From Phytophthora sp. 'mugwort' (lineage: Eukaryota; Oomycota; Peronosporomycetes; Peronosporales; Peronosporaceae): a stretch of 64,000 nt of DNA. Below the pieces are notes generated by a model that worked only from the letters and a program-made list of their open reading frames with translations, did not search any database and had not been told where the DNA came from. The DNA lies in assembly GCA_033558025.1 (NCBI GenBank), contig JAUCEF010000016.1, positions 1,240,001 to 1,304,000 of the forward strand, given 5' to 3'. This document shows, in pieces, positions 56,100 through 64,000 of the stretch; the stretch's first letter is position 1, and each line of letters starts with the position of its first letter. The translations under genes were made by a program, and so were the position numbers.

Positions 56100-56291
56100 A
56101 CAGTGCTTTTGGATGAGGCAGACATCCCTGAGACGAAGTTGACACTATGGTCGCCCAGTTTGGAGCAGAACGAAGGCAGGGGGACAATGACCTAACCCAC
56201 CCTGGGGAACGACATGCCTCCGTGTCATTTTTATTGTTTCAGTAAAATATATTTTTCTGTCAGTTTCTACTTCCGTTTGTCTTGAATGTGA

Positions 56292-56325
56292 CTTGCCCGC
56301 CGCCGCGTACGCGGCGGCGGGCAAG
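56292..56325. repeat. Perfect 34-bp GC palindrome
   Basis: CTTGCCCGCCGCCGC and its exact complement meet at GTAC, with no loop. It would extrude as a cruciform and could be the fused ends of a small element or a head-to-head terminal repeat. Confidence 0.95.
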
Positions 56326-56557
56326 GAATAAATTCCTATGATAAATTTCATATTGGAAGACGGCATCACAGGTTAGCTAACGGCGATGGTGATGGCCGCA
56401 TATCTCCAACCCGATGTCTGTACACGGACAGTTGAACTTACCAGAAGAGAGCCTTGTAGTTGGACGAGCCCGTAGGGAGCGAAGTCGGTGGATGACTCAG
56501 CGTATTAAGTTTGATAACTTATTAGCTTGCACAGCTACTAAATTCTGTAGGTCTGCG

Positions 56558-56628
56558 TCTCGGTATAACCTACTACCTATTTCATTACTACTATTAAATA
56601 ATGAAATAAGTAGTAGGTTATACCGAGA
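56558..56628. repeat. Hairpin, 30-bp arms
   Basis: Arms 56558-56587 and 56599-56628 (left arm starts TCTCGGTATAACC) are complementary with one mismatch, loop 11 bp. It may be a foldback MITE or a structured RNA. No target duplication is obvious. Confidence 0.9.
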
Positions 56629-56711
56629 ATTCAGGATATCACGGACGAGAGGATCATCTGTACCCAAACCTCGAGACACAAGTTTTTGATAATTCATTCA
56701 ATTAAAAAAAA

Positions 56712-58659
56712 TTAAAACCTTGCCGTAGCGGGTGGATCACGAAGTTGGAACTCGTTCTGTGGTCGAGACGCAGAGGTTTGCCACATGACCGAAGCATCTG
56801 CAACTATCAACGACGGCGGACGCCTGCCATGTCCCTTGCTCTTCGGAAGTTTCGGGAGTAGTAAGTTCTGAAGGATACTACGTTGCTCATTATCAACCAT
56901 TTGGTCGCTCGAGTTGTTGCTGTCGGTGACTAGTGAATGTGCAGACACCTTTTGCTTGATCAATGCGTCTAGCGTCATCTGTATTACGCATCACACTAAA
57001 ATGAGTTATGCCGTAGCAACATATATATGTAAAGTGATACGCACCGGTGGTTCTCTAATTTTGCGTCTATAACTTGTCGGTGAGTAGCACGCTTTCGACA
57101 GCATTAGCTTCTTTTTTAGTACTGGCGTAGTTCCTAGTTTGACTCCGTCGCGGACAATTTTAGGCTGAACACAGAAAGAAAGGAATCAATAATGAGATTT
57201 CTTCTATAGACTTTTTAGCAAGACAAAGACTTACATTTTCACGCCGGCGATACTGATCGTGGTGATACCGCAATACAGCCACCACTTGCTTTTTGGTAAA
57301 CTCACGACTCTGCAGATGTTTCTCAAGAACGTCTGTGATAGCGTTAAGCTGGTACGGACTTTGCGAATCAACCGTCTCCAGCTCGAAATCGGGATTTCTG
57401 ACGCTCTGAGGACTGTTAGTATCAGGTGAAAAGCAAGAAGCACGTGGCAATTCTACTCCATTGAGGGATAAAGATTCTGGAGAAATAGACTTCGAGTTGT
57501 TCACTGTTGACAGCATAGGTAGGGGTGGCTTCCGGGGTGTCCGTCTCGATAAAGGAGGACCCCCGAGCGGTGATTGCGGGGTCCGTGGTTGTTGGTTATC
57601 CATTTGCGTTGGCCTTTTGTGTTCGTCCTTGTGCTGCATTTTAGCAAAAAGCTGTTCGTAAAACTTAAGCCTTTTGCTAAGCCCAGCATTCATTTCTTCG
57701 AACACGTGCATCTCCTGCTTGGTGCGTTTATTCTCAGAACGAAGTTGGTCGCTTTGTTTCATCATTTTCTCGAGCTGGGAACTCTGGTACCTAAGCTCGA
57801 GTTGCACGCGCTCGTTCTCTTCGACAGTGCGCTGCGTCGTCACATCCAGCTGCATTTGCATTTGGGTGCGCATCGCGTCATGGAAAGCTTGAAGCTCGGC
57901 CTCTTTCTCTCGACGAAGTCGGTCGTTCTCGAGGATGAGTTTTCGCTCGAGCTGATGGCCGAGTTCCTCCTTCTCCAATGTCATAGCTGCGAGCTGAGTC
58001 TGAAGCTGCTTGATCTGCGCGTCGCTGTCTTGCTTGTTAATTTGGGCTAGTCGAGTCTCTCGCATGATCGCCTCATTTTCAAGAGCGGTTTGGACCAAGT
58101 GGGCACACTGCCGCTGCGAGTCGTCATAGAGCTGCTTGTACTCCTGCTCTTTGCACGTGTCTAGTGCGTGGAAGAGTGGCCTTCCCGTGTTAATCAACGT
58201 CATCATCCGCGCTCGGGTCTCTGTTTCCGTCCCTACGGGCTCCACAGATGAATTGCTGACAGTCGAGATGCTGCTTCGAGGGAGACCAGCACCAGCTGAT
58301 GTACTCCCGTTCCCGTTAATTGTTTGAAGCAAAGAAGCGTTGATGGCTTCGTATTCCCGTAGTTTGCTATGTATTTCCTCAAGTCGCTTCGACTTGAAGG
58401 CCAGCACACGCTCACGATCCTCGATATTGGCTTCGAATGAAGCCTGGAGCTCGTCCAGCTCACGACGAACGTGGGTATTGGCATCTTTGAGTCGCTCGTT
58501 CTCTTGTTTCGTTTGCTGCAGCTCCTCCTCGAGCTTTTGTTCATGAAGAGCGCGGAATGCGACCGTCTTGAACTTGTCCACACCTGCCACATCCGTCTTG
58601 CCGAAGAAATCTGTGGCACTCAGCAGCGAGCCAGTACCCGGTGGAACCCCGGATGACAT
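56712..58659 (-). CDS. Coiled-coil protein, three exons, unknown family
   Basis: Exons on the minus strand: 57235-58659, 57045-57164, 56712-56978; introns GT-AG (70 and 66 bp); in phase, 603 aa. It begins MSSGVPPGTGSLLSATDFFG. Nearly continuous heptad coiled coil runs over residues 35-110 and 185-340 (KLEEELQQTKQENERL; ELRYQSSQLEKMMKQSDQL). Ser/Pro-rich linkers follow (PLGGPPLSRRTPRKPP), then a small basic domain near 430-475 (KKQVVAVLRYHHDQYRRR) and a C-terminal tail. Cytoskeletal, centrosomal or flagellar scaffolding would fit, but I cannot name the family. A stop appears soon after the first donor if unspliced, which supports the intron. Confidence 0.82.
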
Positions 58660-58823
58660 GGCAGAAGCAAATTTGTCAAACCCTAAAGTTAGGTGATCGC
58701 GTCGTTGCCACTCGACAATAACCTTAGCTCTAAAAATACGTGACTAAATATATGGAAAAACAAACCGTCATGCTCCGTAGTATCTAGGTATCTACAGTGG
58801 AGCCAGGAGAAAACATACAATTT

Positions 58824-60374
58824 TCAAAATTCATCCCGCAAAATCGGTGGGATAAATGGATGACCGACTCCAGCTTCGACGTCATCGTCGTCACTCCAGG
58901 CATCTTCATCGCCAACCGCAGCATTTGATTCGTCATTTGGTGCTTCAGCAGCGTCCGTGACGTCGTCTGGCATCTCAGAATACAAATCGACGGGCGCTGG
59001 TCTCCATTTCATGATGAGCCCATCTTCACCAGCCGAGTACAGCTCCCGAGTCGTTTTCCGGTACAAACACGCAGTGACCTGTTGATAATGAGCCGTAGCC
59101 GAGTGTAGCGGTGCACCACTTTCTCCAAAAACTCGATAAGAAGACAAGGCGCCCTCTGCCCCATTCGGAACAAACACTAGAGTGCTCTCCCAAGCGCCAG
59201 CTTCTTGAACCACCGCCAATTGTACATTCCTCGCTGCTCGCGGTTGCGTTCGACGCAACCCTTCATAATTCATAAATTGATAGTCACCCGACGTCGCGTT
59301 CCACAATCGGAGCTTTTCATCCATTCCATTACTCAATAAAAATCGCCCATCGGGCGTATACGCCAAACTCGTCACTCCAGCACGATGCGCCACAGCCAAC
59401 GTCATAGTCGCTGCAGCATGGGGGTCATTCCGTGTCTCTCTCTGTGTTGAAGCATACAATCTCGCATGATGTTCGTCCACTTTGATTCTCGCTCGTTGTC
59501 GATCCCTCGCTTGGGCCTCCATGGCACCATCCCTTCGTCTCCGTTTCCTGGCTGTAGCAGCTCCCGCCAACGACATGGGGATTTCTCTCTTCACATTTGT
59601 ATACAAACTCGATCTACCCGGTACATTGGCTTTTCCTTCAAGATTCAAGCACAACAAACAGGCCGTCGCCCCGGATCGTCGGATATCCCAAAGTCGAATT
59701 TCGCCATCCCTCGACCCGGTCGCAAGCACAAATTCATTTGCTGGGGACCAGTCTAAAGTCCAAACCTCGTCTTGATGTCCCAAAAGACTGTGTGCTGTAG
59801 CGCCGCTCTCCATATCGACAAGTCGTACCTCCTTCTTCGAGGTTACGGCGGCGATTAACGTGTGCGTCGAACTCACTGGCGAAAACTTGGCTCCGAAAAT
59901 TCTACTTCGTAATGGGAAAGTACTGACACAAGAAAAAGTCTCGGTATCCCAAATTTTGACATGTTCGTCCAGCGAACTCGTGACGCATAATCCGCCGTCT
60001 ACAGGGTACCAGTCGACCATCGAAATGCCGAATTGTAGGGTTTGCGCACCCGCAGTTTTAGCCCCTGCACCACATACCGGGTCTAAGATATTCGTGGCGT
60101 TATAAGTAGGGTTACCTGATGCTTCGGCCTCGTCTAGGGTTTGTAGGTCGAAGGCCAAAAGTTGGGACTGGGAAGTACCAACCAATAGGAATCGCTGCTC
60201 CACCGGGTCCAGCGAGAAGCTCCAGACGCGCATCCCCTGACGGAAAATGAAGTTGCTGGTCGATGGCGAGTAGTTCAGGAGGTCACTGGACTGCCGAGAG
60301 AACAAGTTGTCGCGGTAGGCGCGGCTCGGGAGGCCCACGCTGCGGTCCAGTAGGTAGCCGAACGCCGACGGCAT
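58824..60374 (-). CDS. ERCC8: ERCC8/CSA-like WD40 protein
   Basis: An intronless 516-aa WD40 protein; ATG at 60374 (the frame is open a few codons upstream but has no ATG). Several WD units end in typical words (VKIWDTET, IRLWDIRR, LRLWNATSG, IMKWRPAP). The N-terminus (YLLDRSVGLPSRAYRDNLF, then FSLDPVEQRFLLVGTSQ) and the repeat FGISMVDWYPVDGGLCVTSS are those of CSA. ERCC8 is the substrate receptor of the CUL4-DDB1 ligase in transcription-coupled repair. The C-terminus is acidic (DEDAWSDDDDVEAG). A basic insertion with ARKRRRRDG lies between WD repeats and may be a nuclear signal. Confidence 0.9.
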   Translation of the reverse strand: MPSAFGYLLDRSVGLPSRAYRDNLFSRQSSDLLNYSPSTSNFIFRQGMRVWSFSLDPVEQRFLLVGTSQSQLLAFDLQTLDEAEASGNPTYNATNILDPVCGAGAKTAGAQTLQFGISMVDWYPVDGGLCVTSSLDEHVKIWDTETFSCVSTFPLRSRIFGAKFSPVSSTHTLIAAVTSKKEVRLVDMESGATAHSLLGHQDEVWTLDWSPANEFVLATGSRDGEIRLWDIRRSGATACLLCLNLEGKANVPGRSSLYTNVKREIPMSLAGAATARKRRRRDGAMEAQARDRQRARIKVDEHHARLYASTQRETRNDPHAAATMTLAVAHRAGVTSLAYTPDGRFLLSNGMDEKLRLWNATSGDYQFMNYEGLRRTQPRAARNVQLAVVQEAGAWESTLVFVPNGAEGALSSYRVFGESGAPLHSATAHYQQVTACLYRKTTRELYSAGEDGLIMKWRPAPVDLYSEMPDDVTDAAEAPNDESNAAVGDEDAWSDDDDVEAGVGHPFIPPILRDEF

Positions 60375-60545
60375 GACCCCCAAAGCTTAAAAATTATTAT
60401 TATGGTATTTGAGGATATATGTTTAAATTAATAATATTTTCAAATATGTTTTGAAGGTCCCTGCCAAAACCGCCTCATTTAACCTGTGATACAGCTTACG
60501 CACCAACTAATCACTTTCATCAAAGTCGTCCATTATCGTGTGTCA
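60375..60545. promoter_or_regulatory. Shared 171-bp promoter of ERCC8 and LarE-like genes
   Basis: Divergent ATGs at 60374 (minus) and 60546 (plus). On the plus side an initiator-like AATCACTTTCATC lies at about 60508-60520. Confidence 0.5.
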
Positions 60546-61779
60546 ATGTTCGCGACGAAAGTTGACCAGCTCCTGCAGATCGTGGCGTCTCGAGGGGCCC
60601 GGGCACCTCATTTGGCCGGTGAATTGCGGCCGATCAACAATGTGGTGGCGTTCTCGGGCGGCGTGGACTCGTCACTGACGGCCGCGTTGGTGTTCCGAGT
60701 GTTCCCCTCCACGAGTGCCGCGTGCATCGGGATATCCGCCGCGTTGTCTTCTCTGCAGCTCACACAGGCGAGAGATGTTGCGTCCCATATTGGAGTTCCG
60801 TTGTGGGAGTGCGGCACGGATGAAGCCAAGCTGGAGGGCTACGTGGCCAATAAGGGCAAAAGTTGCTACTATTGCAAGACGACGCTATATTCGACGTTGA
60901 ACCAGGTGGCGGAGTTCGCATGGGAGGAAATGCAGCAACAAGTAGGACATGAAGGAGACGAGATGAAGCCTGTGCTGTATAACGGCACAAACGCCGATGA
61001 CCAGCTGGACCCCACCCGAGTTGGTAAGTACAGGTTGACTGGCATCATGGTTTGTTATACTGTATTTATCCTATCTTCGGTTGGGTAGGCTTGGTGGCGG
61101 CGACGGAATTTAATGTGGTGAGTCCACTGAGTGCACTCACGAAGCAGGAGGTGCGTGATGTAGCTAAGTACTTGGGACTGCCGAACTGGAACGCTGCAGC
61201 GTCGCCGTGTCTGAGATCGAGACTGCAGTTTGGCGTCGAGGCCACGAAGGTAAAGGGAAAGTTTGCTGGGTTGGTCGTCTTTTTGGACAAGGACTGATGT
61301 TTCACGTCTCTGGATAGCAACACTTACATCGGGTGGAGAAAGCGGAGGATTTCGTGCGGGAGCTGATCCACCTGGAGCCGCAAATGAGCATGCGCGTGCG
61401 CTTTCTTGCAGGCAACATGGCTGCAGTTGGTGCGAACATCAATCTGTTCTATGGAAACAACAAATTGTTAAGTGAATTTGCTATCGATTGTCTAATGGTT
61501 TTTTGTGCGTGTCAGAACTTGATGAAGGAGTATTAGAAACGGCGACGTCTCAGTTTGACACCATCGACGCCGAGCTTCGACGACTCGGTATGTGCTTATC
61601 CCTGTTTCACCGGATTACAGCGTGACTGCGTTTTTAGTGACATTTCCCTGCTCTGAAATGTTACTGTAGGGTTTAATGCGGTGGAAGTTCGTGCCTTCCG
61701 CTCAGGCAGCTTGAGTGGCTACAATGCCGATGCTGTTGTACAACACACTCCAGCAACACGCGAAGCTGGTATAAAATAG
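60546..61779 (+). CDS. LarE-like ATP pyrophosphatase (sulfur transferase family)
   Basis: Exons 60546-61023, 61089-61249, 61318-61429, 61516-61587, 61670-61779; introns GT-AG; in phase, 310 aa. The PP-loop AFSGGVDSSLTAALVFR, KGKSCYYCKTTLYS, YNGTNADD and SPCLRSR are the hallmarks of the LarE branch of ATP pyrophosphatases. The C-terminus has AVEVRAFRSGSLSGYN. Bacterial LarE adds sulfur to make the nickel-pincer cofactor of lactate racemase. The eukaryotic homologue's substrate is not established, so only the family is claimed. The fourth intron's donor (GTGCGA) was chosen to keep the frame. Confidence 0.85.
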
Positions 61780-62007
61780 ACAACATCGAGTCAGGCGGAG
61801 GGTTCGATGATAGCGGCCAGCTGCCAGGTATCGATCGTTGTTGTCTTGTTTATTTGGACACTGTGCTATTCTTCCTGTTGTGGATGGCAAACGAAACTGT
61901 GTGTGTATTATGAACGAAAATTGCTGGAGAAGGGGGGGGAATAAGTGGGAAACGGCAACCAAATGGAGAACTTACTTAAGTCCAGATCGTCAACATTGTC
62001 GGTTTTT
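61780..62007. other. Short convergent intergenic region
   Basis: Lies between the stops of the LarE-like and transporter genes. Nothing recognised. Confidence 0.5.
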
Positions 62008-63756
62008 CTACACGTTTTCGTTGAGTTGGTTCGAGTCCTGGTGCTCCTCGTGACCTTCACGCTCAAGGCGTTTCTTCTCCAAGAATCCATGCCACATCTC
62101 GCGGCCGCCCTTTTGTTTGTACCAGAAGAGAAGCCCTGCAAAGACAACCACAACAATGGCCGCAATAATCCACCCGAAGATTTGAGCCACGACGCTGTCA
62201 GCGGTGCACAGGTACACTAACCCAAGCAGAATACCCGGAGCGACGAGAAACAGGATAATGAGGAACAAGACGGCAGATAGAGGCCACGATGCACTGAAGA
62301 ATGCCAGCGAACGAGCCCAGCCGAGAATCGGCTTCCGTGTGATCGGGACGGGGTAGAAGAGGAAGATGCCGAACACGTTGAACCAGAAGTGCACGAGGGC
62401 GATGGCAACGGAATCGGCTTTCCCGGTCACCAGGGAGGCGAGCAATGCCGTGCCCGTCGTACCTAAATTGGCTCCGATCACAAGTGGATACACTTGCTCC
62501 AGCGTCACGACACCCAATCCTGCCATCGGAGTGAGTGTAGACGTCACGACAGTTGACGAGTGGACAGCGAACGTGATCAGTGTACCCACAACGATATTAA
62601 TGTATCCGTTGTAGTTGAGCAGCTTCGAGATTAATTGCTTGGTAGGACCCATAAACACCTTCGCCAGCATCTTCACCAGCGTCAGCAGCGCACAGACAAG
62701 AATACAAAAGCCGATAGCGACAGTGATAGCTCCAATGCTACCGTCACTCAGACTGGAACCGTGAAAGGCGCCGCTCTTGACGAACGATTTTCCTTCAGTA
62801 CACAAAGCTTCACCCGTCGCCACCTTGTATATGGCCTTCTTGTCCACGGACAGGAGCGTCTGCGTCAACGGGTTCACGATGGCATCCACGGGACTGTTGA
62901 ATGCCCCGCCACTTGTCTTGGCATTGGACATGGCGACAGACATCTTCTCAAGAGGGTGGAAAATCACTTCGAGAGGGAACATGACCAAGACGGACCAGAT
63001 ATTGTACATGTCGTGCACTGTGGCCGCAGCCATTGCGCGTTGGAAACGAGTACGGTCACTTACTTGACCAAAGGCGACCATGATACACGTCACACACGTT
63101 CCGATATTGGCTCCCATGATCACATAGACACCCTGGCGAATAGTCATGCCACCGGAACCGACGAGTGCCACCACGATGGACGTCACTGTACCCGAACTAT
63201 GAAGCAGAGCAGTGGCGACGGTACCAATCATAAGACCAGCCACGGGATTGTTGGCAAAGTCGAAAGCTCCCTTGGTATCACACCCCAGGGCGAGCGTGAA
63301 CCCATCGCCGATAAACTTGACAGCCACCATGAAGAAGTAAAGAGCAGCTAGCGAGGCGACCGTGTAGAAGATCCCCCATGCGATCCTCTCAGTTGGGGTC
63401 TCCTTCTGGTACTCTTCTTCTTGAGTGACATCTTCTTCATGGAGCTCCTTGCTGATGTTACTGAGTCGATCACCAATTTCTGGGGTCTGCAGCTTCCCGT
63501 ACTCGGCCGGGCTCATGGCTGTACGATGTGATTTTGGTGGATGTTGCTGTTTGACGTCAAATTGGAGAGTGAAAGGAAGTGATGACCTCGGTTTGAGTTT
63601 TGGTCCTTGGCTGGCTCGGCGACGCAGAGTCCTCGCACAAAGCGACTTACTCAGCGTTGTCTTTACCTCGTAGCACCACTGAGCACAGTTTCGGAACCCC
63701 GTACCACAAAGATTCCCTGACGTTGCTTCTGATGAGAATGGACTTGACAAACCCAT
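62008..63756 (-). CDS. Type II sodium/phosphate cotransporter (SLC34-like)
   Basis: An intronless protein of 582 aa from ATG 63756. An internal ATG at 63516 (MSPAEYGKLQTPEIGD) may be the true start, because the first 80 residues are basic and unlike the family. The inverted duplicated signature of Na/Pi-II transporters is present twice: LLHSSGTVTSIVVALVGSG and AVHSSTVVTSTLTPMAGLG (His where many have Gln in QSSS). About 10 hydrophobic segments follow the usual order, with the C-terminal tail Lys/Glu-rich. It imports inorganic phosphate with sodium at the plasma membrane. Confidence 0.93.
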   Translation of the reverse strand: MGLSSPFSSEATSGNLCGTGFRNCAQWCYEVKTTLSKSLCARTLRRRASQGPKLKPRSSLPFTLQFDVKQQHPPKSHRTAMSPAEYGKLQTPEIGDRLSNISKELHEEDVTQEEEYQKETPTERIAWGIFYTVASLAALYFFMVAVKFIGDGFTLALGCDTKGAFDFANNPVAGLMIGTVATALLHSSGTVTSIVVALVGSGGMTIRQGVYVIMGANIGTCVTCIMVAFGQVSDRTRFQRAMAAATVHDMYNIWSVLVMFPLEVIFHPLEKMSVAMSNAKTSGGAFNSPVDAIVNPLTQTLLSVDKKAIYKVATGEALCTEGKSFVKSGAFHGSSLSDGSIGAITVAIGFCILVCALLTLVKMLAKVFMGPTKQLISKLLNYNGYINIVVGTLITFAVHSSTVVTSTLTPMAGLGVVTLEQVYPLVIGANLGTTGTALLASLVTGKADSVAIALVHFWFNVFGIFLFYPVPITRKPILGWARSLAFFSASWPLSAVLFLIILFLVAPGILLGLVYLCTADSVVAQIFGWIIAAIVVVVFAGLLFWYKQKGGREMWHGFLEKKRLEREGHEEHQDSNQLNENV

Positions 63757-64000
63757 AGGTGAGTTCTCGAGCGAATCTAGTCACTGTAAGTGACAAAACT
63801 CCCTAACTGACCATCGGAGGTGGAGATTCAATCGCCGCCCTCTCGCTCTTGTGCCGTCTCCGTTTGTGTCTTGCCCAGACTGTCCCTGGAAGGGCGTTGC
63901 TCTAGTAGAGCAGCTCTACCAGTAAAGGCTGACAAGGTGGGGAGCAAGTCGCAGAAAAATAATTACAAGTGTAATTTGTGTTGACCCCGTTAAACGACCC
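63757..64000. other. Window end, 5' flank of transporter
   Basis: No gene recognised. Presumably promoter of the Na/Pi cotransporter on the minus strand. Confidence 0.4.

Larger units (their letters stand above)
56100..56711. other. Intergenic with palindrome and hairpin
   Basis: No gene recognised. It holds a perfect 34-bp palindrome (56292-56325) and a long hairpin (56558-56628). Confidence 0.55.

Noticed and set aside
62635..63351. Long plus-strand frame across the Na/Pi transporter
   Set aside because: Antisense shadow; His/Arg/Asp-rich composition reflects the complementary coding strand.
1..64000. tRNA, rRNA and CRISPR arrays
   Set aside because: I looked for cloverleaf-like and regularly spaced repeats and found none I could support; a proper covariance search was not possible here.

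Overview
The window looks like nuclear DNA of an oomycete, most likely Phytophthora or a close relative. The genes are compact, with short GT-AG introns of about 60-95 bp. RPS23, AlaRS, the cyclic-nucleotide phosphodiesterase and the type II Na/Pi transporter are all eukaryotic in type. A match to the oomycete initiator (GCTCATTYYNCAWTTT-like) lies upstream of one gene, and the repeats are Copia, chromodomain Gypsy and MULE elements. All assignments come from reading the sequence; no search was run.

Layout. 1-3.5 kb: an AT-rich spacer with hairpins, a membrane-anchored CobW-type GTPase, and a dead theta-like glutathione S-transferase (GST). 3.5-19.7 kb: a repeat block made of a decayed Copia element (3481-11669) whose gag was split by a MULE transposon (4204-6931), then a minus-strand chromodomain Gypsy element (11958-19707) with a perfect 5-bp target duplication. 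That Gypsy element also carries an unexpected long antisense reading frame. 20.1-31.6 kb: a housekeeping block with a four-exon GST, a circularly permuted NOA1/YqeH-type GTPase, a class II-like histone deacetylase, cytosolic alanyl-tRNA synthetase and a coiled-coil protein. 32.4-34.5 kb: three decayed copies of an unfamiliar beta-trefoil-like family. 34.8-45 kb: a six-TM phosphodiesterase, a second intact GST, a small mS34-like ribosomal protein, a further member of the beta-trefoil-like family, a thioredoxin-fold ER protein and RPS23. 45.5-56.1 kb: a glyoxalase II pseudogene, then three tandem members of a longer branch of the same family, the first interrupted at its 3' end by a second chromodomain Gypsy element (47593-53104). 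56.7-63.8 kb: a coiled-coil protein, an ERCC8/CSA WD40 protein, a LarE-like ATP pyrophosphatase and a sodium/phosphate cotransporter.

Together, the single-copy genes form several head-to-head pairs with short shared promoters (150-202 bp): NOA1/HDAC, AlaRS/coiled-coil and ERCC8/LarE-like. Two intact GSTs, a dead GST and a dead glyoxalase II give the window a glutathione theme, but no operon logic should be read into it.

The two least familiar features are (1) a seven-locus family that combines a beta-trefoil-like body with a C-terminal helical motif (RxxQ-x(n)-GKTxEEI-x(n)-LYG), single in the short branch and duplicated in the long branch, and (2) the antisense ORF of the first Gypsy element, which overlaps its chromodomain on the opposite strand.
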